This document shows, in pieces, positions 16,865 to 25,176 of a DNA stretch of 64,000 nt (positions are counted from its first letter, which is position 1; each line of letters opens with the position of its first letter). Under the pieces are notes generated by a model. It did not search any database. It saw only the letters and a program-made list of their open reading frames with translations, and was not told where the DNA came from. The stretch lies in NCBI RefSeq assembly GCF_013155375.1, contig NZ_JABJQY010000004.1, positions 682,001-746,000 of the forward strand. Reading direction: 5' to 3'. This stretch comes from Nocardioides sp. zg-1308 (GTDB taxonomy: Bacteria; Actinomycetota; Actinomycetes; Propionibacteriales; Nocardioidaceae). Made by a program: the position numbers and the translations under genes.

Positions 16865-18199
16865 ATGAGTGCGAGTCCCTCGGGCATGCCCACGTCGTTC
16901 ACCCTCTCCCGCCGCGCGCTGCTCGGCGGCCTCGGCGGGGTGGCCGCCTCGTCGGCGCTCAGCTCCTGCGGCGGCTTCTCGAGGCCGGAGAGCAGCGGCG
17001 GCGGCGGTGGCGACACGCTGCGGTTCAAGACCTGGGCGAGCGACGCGGAGAAGTCCGCGTTCACCCGCCTCGTCAAGGCCTTCAACGAGGCGGAGGGGGT
17101 CACGGTCGAGCTCGAGGTGGTGCCCTACGCCGAGATGTTCACCGGCATCGACACCGAGCTGCAGGCAGGCAGCCCGCCCGACGTCTTCCGCGTCGACTAC
17201 CCCACCCTCGGCACCTACAGCAGCACCGACCAGCTGCTCGACCTGAGCGACCAGCTCGAGGGTGACCTGACCGACGACCTCATCCCGGCGCTCTACCAGG
17301 CGGTCCAGTACGACGGCACGCCGTTCGGCGTCCCGCACCAGACCGACACGACCGCTGTCGTCTACCAGCCCCGCCTGCTGCGTGAGGCCGGCATCACCGG
17401 CGTCCCGGACTCCCTCGACTCGGCCTGGACGTGGGAGGAGTTCGCCACCGTGTCCGACCAGCTGCGGGCCTCGCTGCCGGACGGCGTCTTCCCGTTCGCG
17501 TACGACTGGCAGCAGCTCGGCGCCTACCGCTGGCTCACCTGGCTGTTCGAGGCCGACGGCCGGCTCCTCGGCGAGGACCTGCGCACCCCCGAGATCGTCA
17601 GCGCCGAGGGTCGCAAGGCCCTGGAGTTCACCCGCCAGTTCCTGGAGAAGGGCTGGGTGCCGCCCAACACCTCCGTCAAGGGCGCCACCTACCCCGACAC
17701 CGCCTTCGCGTCCCAGAAGGTGGCGATGGCCTTCGTCGGCGACTTCCTGCTCCCGTCGATGGAGACCACCATCGGCGACGGGTTCGAGTGGCAGGTGACC
17801 TACCAGCCGCGCGACGTCCGGGCCAGCACCGACCTCGGTGGCAACGCGCTGGTCGCCGCGGCCGCCACGGAGAACGCCGACCTGGCCGCGACGTTCCTGC
17901 GCTTCATGGTCGACCCCGACAACATGCGTACGTTCTGCGAGGAGACGACCGAGCTGCCCACCCGCCAGTCGCTGGTGGACACCGAGCTCGACTTCGCCGT
18001 ACGCCCCGACCTGATGCCGACCTTCGTCGAGCAGGCCACCACGCTCACGCCCGACGACGTCGCGCAGGTGACGGTGCCGTTCTTCGCCGAGATCAACACC
18101 GTCCTGCAGAACGAGCTCGAGCTGTGCTTCGTCGACGGCCAGTCGGTGGACGACACCCTGACCAACATCGCGGACGCGCTCGAGTCCGCGGCGGGCTGA
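16865..18199 (+). CDS. Sugar ABC transporter substrate-binding lipoprotein
   Basis: This 444-residue binding protein (SBP_bac_1 type) has a Tat-like leader LSRRALLGGLGG followed by a lipobox ending SSALSSC, then a Gly/Ser linker, so it is a membrane-anchored lipoprotein. The mature part has TLRFKTWASDAEKSAFTRLVKAF, DVFRVDYPTLG and FGVPHQTDTTAVVYQ, typical of oligosaccharide binding. ATG 16865 is chosen because GAGGGAAGG lies 8 bases upstream; a GTG at 16856 would sit on top of that site. It is first gene of a three-gene importer operon. The ligand is unknown. Confidence 0.93.
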   Translation: MSASPSGMPTSFTLSRRALLGGLGGVAASSALSSCGGFSRPESSGGGGGDTLRFKTWASDAEKSAFTRLVKAFNEAEGVTVELEVVPYAEMFTGIDTELQAGSPPDVFRVDYPTLGTYSSTDQLLDLSDQLEGDLTDDLIPALYQAVQYDGTPFGVPHQTDTTAVVYQPRLLREAGITGVPDSLDSAWTWEEFATVSDQLRASLPDGVFPFAYDWQQLGAYRWLTWLFEADGRLLGEDLRTPEIVSAEGRKALEFTRQFLEKGWVPPNTSVKGATYPDTAFASQKVAMAFVGDFLLPSMETTIGDGFEWQVTYQPRDVRASTDLGGNALVAAAATENADLAATFLRFMVDPDNMRTFCEETTELPTRQSLVDTELDFAVRPDLMPTFVEQATTLTPDDVAQVTVPFFAEINTVLQNELELCFVDGQSVDDTLTNIADALESAAG

Positions 18200-18212
18200 G
18201 GACGCACCGGGC

Positions 18213-19187
18213 ATGAGCACGTCCACGCAGGCGGCCCCGGCCGCCACGCCCCCGACCGCTGGGGCGCCTCTCCCCAACGGTCCGGGGCGGACGGGACCGG
18301 CCGGCCGCTCGTGGCGTGAGTCGCTCGTCGGCTACGCCTTCGTCTCGCCCAACCTCGTGCTGCTTGTCCTCTTCCTGTTCGTCCCGCTCGTCTCCGCGAT
18401 CCTGATGTCGTTCCAGGACGTCTCGTCGTTCGGACCGAGCAGCTGGGTCGGGACCGACAACTACCGGCGGCTGCTGTCGGAGGACGTCTTCTGGCGCACG
18501 CTGACCAACACGCTGGTGTTCACGCTCGCCACCGTGCCGACCAGCATCGCGATCGGCCTGGTGCTCGCGGTGCTGCTCGACACCGCCGTGCCGGCCCGCA
18601 CCGTCCTGCGGACGATCATCTTCGTGCCGATCGTCATCAGCGGCCTCGTCGTCGCGCTGATCGGGCTGCTGATGTTCGACGAGGGGGTCGGCATGCTCAA
18701 CGGCATGCTCGCCGCGGTCGGCATCGACGACGTACGGTGGCAGACCGACGGCACCCTCGCCATGGTGTCGGTGGTCGTGATGACCGTCTGGACGCGCGTC
18801 GGGTTCGCCATGGTCATCTACCTCGCCGCGCTGCAGGACGTGCCGCGCGAGATCCACGAGGCGGCCCAGGTCGACGGCGCGGGCGCCGTGCAGCGCTTCT
18901 GGTGGGTCACCGTGCCGATGCTGTCGGCGCCGACCTTCTTCCTCGTCGTCATGAACATCATCTGGTCCTTCCAGGTGTTCGACATCGTCTACGTGATGAC
19001 GGGCGGCGGCCCGGGCAACGACACCGAGATGCTGGTGACGTACGCGTACGACCAGGGCTTCGGGCCGACCCGCGACTTCGGCTACGGCTCGACGATCGGC
19101 GTGGTGATCTTCCTGCTCACCCTCGTGGTCGTGGTCCTCCGGCTCCATCGGGAGCGGCGCGAGGCCCGCAGCGGAGGTGTCCGGTGA
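18213..19187 (+). CDS. Sugar ABC transporter permease (MalF/UgpA type)
   Basis: The 324-residue inner-membrane permease has a Pro/Ala-rich cytosolic N-terminus, six transmembrane helices beginning at SLVGYAFVSPNLVLLVLFLF, and the EAA loop EIHEAAQVDGAGAVQRFWWVTVPML that contacts the ATPase. The segment IVYVMTGGGPGNDTEML is characteristic of MalF/UgpA-type sugar permeases. It lies 13 bp after the binding-protein gene. Its stop overlaps the next permease start (GTGA). Confidence 0.95.
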   Translation: MSTSTQAAPAATPPTAGAPLPNGPGRTGPAGRSWRESLVGYAFVSPNLVLLVLFLFVPLVSAILMSFQDVSSFGPSSWVGTDNYRRLLSEDVFWRTLTNTLVFTLATVPTSIAIGLVLAVLLDTAVPARTVLRTIIFVPIVISGLVVALIGLLMFDEGVGMLNGMLAAVGIDDVRWQTDGTLAMVSVVVMTVWTRVGFAMVIYLAALQDVPREIHEAAQVDGAGAVQRFWWVTVPMLSAPTFFLVVMNIIWSFQVFDIVYVMTGGGPGNDTEMLVTYAYDQGFGPTRDFGYGSTIGVVIFLLTLVVVVLRLHRERREARSGGVR

Positions 19188-19990
19188 GCCGCTGGGTGCG
19201 CTTCCTCGTGGTCGCCGTCGTGTGCGCGGTGATGCTGTTCCCGCTCTACTGCATGCTCGTGGTCGCCTTCACCCCGCGCGACGCCCTCTTCGACTCGGGC
19301 GCGCAGCTGTGGCCCGACGCGTTCACCACGGAGAACTTCACCCGGCTCTTCGACCGGTTCCCGGTCGGCACCTGGTTCCTCAACTCGGTGATGGTCGCCG
19401 GCATCACCACCGCGCTCTCGGTGACGGTCAACCTGCTGGCCGGCTACGCCCTGGCCAAGCTGCGCTTCCTCGGCCGGGACGCCGTGTTCGTCCTGATCAT
19501 CTCCACGATGATGATCCCGGCCCAGGCGATCATGTTCCCGCAGTTCCGCACGGTGATCGACCTCGGCCTGTTCGGCACCTTCTGGGCGGTGATCCTGCCG
19601 TCCGCCGCGACCGCGTTCGGGATCTTCCTCGCCCGCCAGTTCCTGCTGGCGATCCCCGACGAGCTCATCGAGGCAGCCACCATGGACGGCGCCGGGCAGG
19701 TGCGGATCTTCCTCCGCATCGTGCTGCCCCTCTGCAAGCCGCTCATCGCGGTCCTGGTCCTGCTGGCCTTCATGGCGCAGTGGAACGACTTCCTCTGGCC
19801 GCTGATCGCGCTCAAGGACCCGGCGCTCTACACGCTCCCGGTCTCGCTGCGCTTCCTCCAGGGGCAGTACGACGCCGACTACGGCGGGCTGATGGCGGCC
19901 GCCCTCATCACCTGCCTGCCGCTGGTGCTGCTCTTCGTCCTGCTCCAGCGCTACTTCGTGCAGGGCCTCGCGCGCACCGGCATCAAGTAG
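19184..19990 (+). CDS. Sugar ABC transporter permease (MalG/UgpE type)
   Basis: The 268-residue second permease begins at GTG 19184, in the GTGA overlap with the previous gene and after a GGAGG site. It has six helices, the EAA loop ELIEAATMDGAGQVRIFLRIVLPL, and the family-typical FMAQWNDFLWPLIALKD. It forms the heterodimeric channel with the upstream permease. No ATPase gene follows, so a shared MsiK/UgpC-type ATPase encoded elsewhere is expected. The operon ends here, overlapping a convergent small gene by 8 bp. Confidence 0.95.
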   Translation: MSRWVRFLVVAVVCAVMLFPLYCMLVVAFTPRDALFDSGAQLWPDAFTTENFTRLFDRFPVGTWFLNSVMVAGITTALSVTVNLLAGYALAKLRFLGRDAVFVLIISTMMIPAQAIMFPQFRTVIDLGLFGTFWAVILPSAATAFGIFLARQFLLAIPDELIEAATMDGAGQVRIFLRIVLPLCKPLIAVLVLLAFMAQWNDFLWPLIALKDPALYTLPVSLRFLQGQYDADYGGLMAAALITCLPLVLLFVLLQRYFVQGLARTGIK

Positions 19991-20174
19991 CCGGCTCGTA
20001 CACCGCCATCTGCCGGCCGTCGTGCTCCTCCGACCGGTCGGTGGGGACGTAGGTGATCGACCCGCCCCCGACGTCCTCGAAGGACACCGCCGCGCCGGCA
20101 GCGTCGGCCACGGCCAGCATGCCGTCACCGGCCCCGCCGCGCAGGACCACGTCGACCTGCTCCTCGGTGCTCAC
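19983..20174 (-). CDS. Small acidic protein of unknown function
   Basis: A 63-residue frame starts at GTG 20174 in a GTGA overlap with the stop of the DUF2945 gene and reads VSTEEQVDVVLRGGAGDGML to MAVYEPAT. It looks like a compact beta-rich acidic protein (AVSFEDVGGGSITYVPTD). I do not recognise it. Tight coupling with the upstream gene supports it as real and co-expressed. Confidence 0.6.
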   Translation of the reverse strand: MSTEEQVDVVLRGGAGDGMLAVADAAGAAVSFEDVGGGSITYVPTDRSEEHDGRQMAVYEPAT

Positions 20175-20380
20175 TTCTTCGTGAGGGCCGAGCCCTTGTG
20201 CACGGCCTCCCCGCCGCTCTTCTCGCTCTTGACGAGGTACTGCGGCTCGTCCTTGCTGGCTCGCACCTGCCGCCCGGCCGCCTCGGTGTCCTCGGTGATC
20301 TTGCGGACGACCTCGCCCTCGGCCGTGCCGCCGTGGCTCTTCCACGTCACGTGGTCGCCCTTCTTGAAGTCGTCAGCCAT
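20171..20380 (-). CDS. DUF2945 / HVA1 TUDOR-like small protein
   Basis: The 69-residue basic protein (MADDFKKGDHVTWKSHGGTA, then VVRKITEDTEAAGRQVRASKDEPQYLVKSEKSGGEAVHKGSALTKK) matches the DUF2945 'hypervirulence-associated protein, TUDOR domain' family. These are small SH3-like proteins common in bacteria and fungi; their molecular role is not settled. The start at ATG 20380 has GAGGACGGCGAGC upstream. The 53-bp repeats with GGACACGTGTCC palindromes lie about 100 bp upstream and could regulate it. Confidence 0.85.
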   Translation of the reverse strand: MADDFKKGDHVTWKSHGGTAEGEVVRKITEDTEAAGRQVRASKDEPQYLVKSEKSGGEAVHKGSALTKK

Positions 20381-20484
20381 GCTCGCCGTCCTCGTCTCGG
20401 TAGGTGCCGTACGCCCTCCGCTACCCCGTCGGGCGTGCGGGCATGCGGCAGGCGCCGGCGCGCTGCCGGTGGGGGCGTCGGCGG

Positions 20485-20620
20485 GGCAGCAATTCGGACA
20501 CGTGTCCCGGTCGCGGACCCCGTACGCCCGCCGCGAGGGCAGCAACTCGGACACGTGTCCCGGTCGCGGACCCCGTAGGCCCCGCGCGGGGGCAGCGACT
20601 CGGACACGTGTGCCCCCGGG
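20485..20620. repeat. 53-bp tandem repeat, about 2.5 copies, each with a GGACACGTGTCC palindrome
   Basis: Copies start with GGCAGC at 20485, 20538 and 20591, exactly 53 bp apart. The first two are nearly identical over the unit. The third matches for about 26 bases and then diverges. Every copy contains the CGGACACGTGTCC palindrome; in copy 3 the end changes to GTGTGCCC. The array fills the intergenic region between the leftward DUF2945 gene and the rightward gene at 20668. It could be an array of protein-binding sites or a mobile repeat. Confidence 0.85.
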
Positions 20621-20667
20621 TTCATCGACCCGACGGCTCGGGGTACTGCAACCGGATGGAGTTCGAG

Positions 20668-20907
20668 ATGGCCCGTGACGGAGACCTGGGAGCGCCCGTT
20701 CAGGACGTGGCGCAGGAGGCGGTCGACGCGACCGCGACGAGGTACACCCGCACCCCCGACATCGACGTCGAGCAGACGCTGCGCGAGCAGCTGCAGGGCC
20801 GCGGCATCAGGGCGGTGTCGGAGGCGACGATCGGCGAGATCGCCACCAGCATCCGCGCGGGTCACTCCGTGCGGCTCGGCCGGCACGACGGCTCGGTCGA
20901 GGGCTGA
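20668..20907 (+). CDS. Small conserved-looking protein of unknown function
   Basis: The 79-residue acidic protein starts MARDGDLGAPVQDVAQEAVD and ends SIRAGHSVRLGRHDGSVEG. It is predicted to be mostly helical. The ATG at 20668 has GGAG six bases upstream; the in-frame ATG at 20656 (four residues longer) lacks a ribosome site. I do not recognise the family. It follows the 53-bp repeat array immediately. Confidence 0.6.
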   Translation: MARDGDLGAPVQDVAQEAVDATATRYTRTPDIDVEQTLREQLQGRGIRAVSEATIGEIATSIRAGHSVRLGRHDGSVEG

Positions 20908-20957
20908 CGGTCTCGCCCGGGCGTCGCCGGCACCCAGCAGGACCTCGCAGCAGAACC

Positions 20958-21875
20958 TCACAGCCGGACCCTGAGCCGGGCCTCCCAGGACGCGGCGTCC
21001 GGGTCGTCGACGTCGGTCACCGCGAGCAGGGTGGCCTGCTCCTCGTCGGCGTCGAGGACCATCAGTCCCTCGACCTTGATGACGCTGCCGTCGAGCTCGG
21101 GCAGCGGCACGACGTCGACGACCCGGTCGCCGCGGATCCGCGCCAGGGCCGAGGCGACCACCGGTCCGTCGTCCCGCACGTTGGGGCTGTCCTCGGCCGC
21201 CGCGCTGGCGAGGAGGTCGCCGCCGGGCAGGGCGACGACGTCGGTGACGGCCAGGCCGACGCCCTCCGCGGTGCCGAGGTCGTAGTGCACGGGACGGGTG
21301 GGCGTCAGGTCCGCCGCGCCCGACCGACCGAGCAGGACGGAGAGGGCGGCGGCCAGGTCGAGGTCGACGCTGGCCGAGGGCAGGCCGGCCGACGGCAGCC
21401 CCCGGTGGAACCAGCGCAGCGTGCCGTCGACGAGGCAGGCGCCCTCGAGGTTGAGCACGTCGGCGTGGACGTCCAGCGCGGCCGCGACCGAGGCGTAGGT
21501 GTCGGCCATGTCGGCGACCACGCTCGCCGGTCGGTCGTCCTCGAGCCGCACCAGGCACCACCGCATCCGCGCCGGCGACGACCCCGAGCCCATCACCAGG
21601 AGCGCCGGCGAGCCGTCGACCTCGACCCGGCAGGCGGTCTCCAGGTCGGGCTTCAGGTGCTTGGTGCCGGAGGCCTCGTCGAACAGCTCGTGCCCGGCGA
21701 CGGGCGGCAGGAGCCGTACGCTCGTCGCCGTCCCGCGGCGGAACCATGCCGCGTGGGTGGCGTCGTCGGAGACCACCAGGTGGCCGTCGCCGAGGGCCGC
21801 GACGGCCGACGCGGCCCGCACGGGGGTCCCGTCGTCGAAGCGAAGCCGGTCGGCGCTGAGCAGCTCGACGTCCAT
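20958..21875 (-). CDS. DUF6929-like beta-propeller protein of unknown function
   Basis: This 305-residue cytosolic protein starts at ATG 21875 (MDVELLSADRLRFDDGTPV). It contains repeated beta-strand blocks such as SAVAALGDGHLVVSDDATH, TDVVALPGGDLLASAAAEDS and VEGLMVLDADEEQATLLAVTDVDDPD, suggesting a propeller fold similar to DUF6929 proteins. There is no signal peptide or catalytic signature. It lies 38 bp downstream of the esterase of the arabinoxylan locus on the same strand and may be read from that operon, though its function need not be linked. Confidence 0.7.
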   Translation of the reverse strand: MDVELLSADRLRFDDGTPVRAASAVAALGDGHLVVSDDATHAAWFRRGTATSVRLLPPVAGHELFDEASGTKHLKPDLETACRVEVDGSPALLVMGSGSSPARMRWCLVRLEDDRPASVVADMADTYASVAAALDVHADVLNLEGACLVDGTLRWFHRGLPSAGLPSASVDLDLAAALSVLLGRSGAADLTPTRPVHYDLGTAEGVGLAVTDVVALPGGDLLASAAAEDSPNVRDDGPVVASALARIRGDRVVDVVPLPELDGSVIKVEGLMVLDADEEQATLLAVTDVDDPDAASWEARLRVRL

Positions 21876-21913
21876 GGCCCGATGCTCGCAGACGGTCGGC
21901 GCCCTGTCGTCGC

Positions 21914-22885
21914 TCAGAGGGCTGGGGCCAGGGTCGTGGCCAGCCACTCGAGCTGGCGCGAGCGCTGGAACGCCTCGCCGCCCTCGTGCCCGTTGAACTC
22001 GTAGACCTCGATGTCCTTGGGACCGGCGTAGGCGTTGTAGGCGGCGAACACGGTGGTGGGCGGGCAGACCTGGTCCATCATCGCCACGGAGAACAGGGCC
22101 GGGGCGGTCGCGAGCCGGGCCAGCACCGCACCGTCGAAGTAGGCCAGCGTGGCGAAGGCCTGCTCGACCCGGTCGCGGTGCGCGGCGAGGTAGCGGACCA
22201 GCTCGAGGTAGGGGTCGGACTGCGCGATCGCTGCCGCGCGCCGCACGTCGCACAGGAACGGGACGTCGCACAGGACGGCGGCCACCGCGTCGGGGACGAG
22301 GGCGGCGACGGCCAGCGCCAGCGCGCCGCCCTGGCTGGCGCCCGCGGCGACCACCCGCCGCGCATCGACTGCCGGGTGCCCGCGAAGCACCTCCACGGCC
22401 CGGCACGCGTCGGCGTACGCGCGTCGGTAGTAGTAGGTCTCGGGCGCCTCGATGCCGCGGGTGAGGAACCCCGGCTGGGAGGGGCCGCTCGGGCCGGGGT
22501 CGGCCGTCGCGCCGGTCGTCCAGCCGCTCCCCTGCCCGCGCGTGTCGACGACGAGGTGTGCGAAACCGGCCGTCGCCCAGAAGACGTGCTCGTGCACGAG
22601 GCCGCGTCCGCCGTTGTAGCCCTGGAGCTGGACGACACCGGGCAGCCGGCCGGACACGAGGGGCGCGGCGGGCAGGTGCAGCCACGCCCGCACCGGCGCG
22701 CCGCCGTGGCCGGTGAAGGTCACGTCGTGGGAGTCCACGCCGAGCAGGCCGTTGTCGACCGGCTCGGTGCGGACCTCCACCGGCTCCTCGTCGAGGGTGT
22801 CGGCCCAGAACCGGGCGAGGTCGTCCGGTGCGGGCAGGTCGGGGTGGTGGGCCCGGGCCTGCTCCAGCGGCCAGTCGACCTGCAT
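21914..22885 (-). CDS. axe: Acetyl-xylan esterase, AXE1 / carbohydrate esterase 7 family
   Basis: The 323-residue alpha/beta hydrolase has the nucleophile motif GASQGGALAL, LPGVVQLQGYNGGRG near the oxyanion hole, DTRGQGSGW, and the catalytic histidine in NGHEGGEAF. This family deacetylates short xylo-oligosaccharides in the cytosol. There is no signal peptide, fitting an intracellular role after uptake. Its ATG overlaps the GH3 stop by one base (TGATG), placing it last in the transporter-regulator-hydrolase operon. Confidence 0.9.
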   Translation of the reverse strand: MQVDWPLEQARAHHPDLPAPDDLARFWADTLDEEPVEVRTEPVDNGLLGVDSHDVTFTGHGGAPVRAWLHLPAAPLVSGRLPGVVQLQGYNGGRGLVHEHVFWATAGFAHLVVDTRGQGSGWTTGATADPGPSGPSQPGFLTRGIEAPETYYYRRAYADACRAVEVLRGHPAVDARRVVAAGASQGGALALAVAALVPDAVAAVLCDVPFLCDVRRAAAIAQSDPYLELVRYLAAHRDRVEQAFATLAYFDGAVLARLATAPALFSVAMMDQVCPPTTVFAAYNAYAGPKDIEVYEFNGHEGGEAFQRSRQLEWLATTLAPAL

Positions 22886-25176
22886 CAGGGCGTCTCGATC
22901 GCCACCGTCGGCTCGAGCACGCGCTCGGCGCCCACCTGCCGCGCGGACCCCGTGAGGTCCAGGGCGACCGTGCCGCGGATGTCGGCGCTCGAGGCACCGA
23001 CCCACAGCTCGACCGCGCCGGGCTCCACGATGCGCACCAGGTCGCGCCCGGTGAACGAGGTGAGGTCGGCGTGCAGCCCGATGGTGACGCGCCGGGCGGC
23101 GCCCGGGGGCAGGTCGACGCGGGCGGCCGCGACGAGCTGCTGGACGGGCCGGACGACCGAGGCGGCAACGTCGTGGAGGTAGACCTGCACCACGTCGCTC
23201 ACCGGGCGGTCGGTGTCGTTGCGCAGCTCCACGGAGACCTCGGCGGTGCCCTCGACGTCCCAGGTGGTGCCGCCGGCCGAGGTGACCGGCCCCCAGGTCG
23301 GGCTCGCGTAGGAGAGCCCGTGGCCGAACGGGAACAGCGGGGTCGGGTCGACCACGCTCACCTCGCTGCGCTGCCCGAGGGTGGGCGCGAGGTAGGTCGA
23401 CGGCTGGGTCGAGCCGGCGCCAGGGAAGCTCACCGGCAGGCGTCCCGACGGGTCCACCCGGCCGGTGAGGACGTCCGCGACGGCGCGGGCGCCCTCCTCG
23501 CCCGGGAAGAACCCGCAGACCAGGCCAGCGAGCCGGTCGGCCTGCCGGCTGAGGTCGTAGGGCCGGCCGACGAGCAACACGGCCACGACGGGGGTGCCGG
23601 TCGCGAGCAACGCCTCGAGCAGCTCCTCCTGGCGTCCGGGCAGGCGGAGGTCGGCCACGTCGCAGCCCTCCCCCGAGGTGCCGTTGCCGAAGAGGCCCGC
23701 CTGGTCGCCGAGGACGACCACGCACACGTCGGCCTCCGCGGCCACCGCGACCGCCTCCTCGATCTGGCTGTCGTCGCCGCCCAGCACGGGGCAGCCGAGC
23801 GCGTGGGTGACGTCGTGCGAGGCGGCCAGCGCCTCGCGCACCGTCGCGATGTCGACACCGCGCTCGATGCCGTCGTAGTGCACCAGCACGTGCATCGGGA
23901 AGGAGTAGCACCCCAGCATCGCCTCGAACGTGTCGGCGCGGGGGCCGACGACGGCGAGCCTGGCGTCGGGCCGCAGCGGCAGCGTGCCGTCGTTGCTGAG
24001 CAGGACGACCGAGCGACGCGCGAGCTCGAGCGCCACCTCCCGCGACTCGGGGTCGTCGAGGTCGAGCGACTTGGACGACTCGACGGGTCGCCACCCGGGA
24101 TCGAGCAGCCCGAGCTCGCACTTCTGGCGCAGCACCCGGAAGAGCGCCCGGTCGACGAGCTTCTCGTCGACCTTGCCGGCGACCACCGCGGCGAGCAGCG
24201 GGTCGGCGTACGCGTTGGGCGAGGGCAGCTCCACGTCGATGCCCGCCTCCAGCGCGAGGCCGGCGGCGTCCTGGTCGGTCTCGGCGACGTGGTGCAGGGT
24301 GCACAGGAACGCGATGGAGAAGTAGTCGGCCACGACCGTCCCGTCGAAGCCGAGGGTGTCGCGCAGCAGCGTGGTGAGCAGGGCCCGGTCGGACGCCGCC
24401 GGCACCCCGTCGGTGTCGGTGTAGGAGTTCATCACCGAGCGGGCTCCGGCGCGCAGCGCCATCTCGAACGGCGGCAGGATGACGTCGGCGAGCTCGCGGG
24501 GCCCCATCCCGACGGGGGCGTGGTTGCGGGCCGCGCGGGAGGCGGAGTAGCCGGCGAAGTGCTTGAGCGTGGAGACCACGCCGGCGCTCTCCAGGCCGCG
24601 GACGTAGGCCGCGCCGGTCGTGCCGACCCAGAACGGGTCCTCACCCATCGTCTCCTCGACGCGTCCCCAGCGCAGGTCGCGGACCACGTCGAGCACCGGC
24701 GCGAGGCCCTGGTGCACGCCGAGGCTGCGCATCGTCGCCCCGATCCGGGCACCCATCCGCTCCACGAGCGCAGGGTCGAAGGACGAGGCCCAGCACAGCG
24801 GCGAGGGGTAGACGGTGGCCCGCCAGGCGGCGAGGCCCGTGAGGCACTCCTCGTGGACCTGGGCCGGGATGCCGAAGCGGTTGGCCGCGACGACCTGGCG
24901 CTGCCGCTCGGCCAGCGCGCGCACGCCCTCCGCGGGCTCGACGGGCTCGGTGCCGAAGGGGCGGGTCAGCTGGCCGAGGCCGTCGGCGATGACCTCCTCC
25001 CACGGGAGCACCGGTCCCATCGCGTCGCGGAGCATCGGCGCCATGTCGCCCACGGTCGGGTCGACGCCCCAGACCCCGGACAGCTGGGCGACCTTCTCCT
25101 CCAGCGTCATCCGGGACACCAGGTCCGAGACCCGCTCGGCCACCTCGGCCGTCGGGTCCTGCCACACCTCGCTCAT
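22885..25176 (-). CDS. Glycoside hydrolase family 3 beta-glycosidase (probable beta-xylosidase/glucosidase)
   Basis: The 763-residue cytosolic enzyme has the GH3 N-terminal barrel (TLEEKVAQLSGVWG, TLKHFAGYSASRAARNH) with the nucleophile aspartate in FDGTVVADYFSIAF. A GH3 C-terminal domain follows (SVVLLSNDGTLPLRPDARLAVVGPRAD, VCVVVLGDQAG, GFFPGEEGARAVADVL). A fibronectin III-like domain ends it (TAEVSVELRNDTDRPVSDVVQVYL). No signal peptide. In this locus it most likely removes xylose or glucose from imported oligosaccharides. Start ATG overlaps the LacI stop (ATGA). Confidence 0.93.
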   Translation of the reverse strand: MSEVWQDPTAEVAERVSDLVSRMTLEEKVAQLSGVWGVDPTVGDMAPMLRDAMGPVLPWEEVIADGLGQLTRPFGTEPVEPAEGVRALAERQRQVVAANRFGIPAQVHEECLTGLAAWRATVYPSPLCWASSFDPALVERMGARIGATMRSLGVHQGLAPVLDVVRDLRWGRVEETMGEDPFWVGTTGAAYVRGLESAGVVSTLKHFAGYSASRAARNHAPVGMGPRELADVILPPFEMALRAGARSVMNSYTDTDGVPAASDRALLTTLLRDTLGFDGTVVADYFSIAFLCTLHHVAETDQDAAGLALEAGIDVELPSPNAYADPLLAAVVAGKVDEKLVDRALFRVLRQKCELGLLDPGWRPVESSKSLDLDDPESREVALELARRSVVLLSNDGTLPLRPDARLAVVGPRADTFEAMLGCYSFPMHVLVHYDGIERGVDIATVREALAASHDVTHALGCPVLGGDDSQIEEAVAVAAEADVCVVVLGDQAGLFGNGTSGEGCDVADLRLPGRQEELLEALLATGTPVVAVLLVGRPYDLSRQADRLAGLVCGFFPGEEGARAVADVLTGRVDPSGRLPVSFPGAGSTQPSTYLAPTLGQRSEVSVVDPTPLFPFGHGLSYASPTWGPVTSAGGTTWDVEGTAEVSVELRNDTDRPVSDVVQVYLHDVAASVVRPVQQLVAAARVDLPPGAARRVTIGLHADLTSFTGRDLVRIVEPGAVELWVGASSADIRGTVALDLTGSARQVGAERVLEPTVAIETP

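Noticed and set aside
20485..20620. CRISPR or tRNA-like array
   Set aside because: The copies are contiguous tandem units without unique spacers and do not fold as tRNA.
21285..22004. Rightward frames opposite the DUF6929-like and esterase genes
   Set aside because: These are antisense shadows; the leftward frames have family signatures and good starts.
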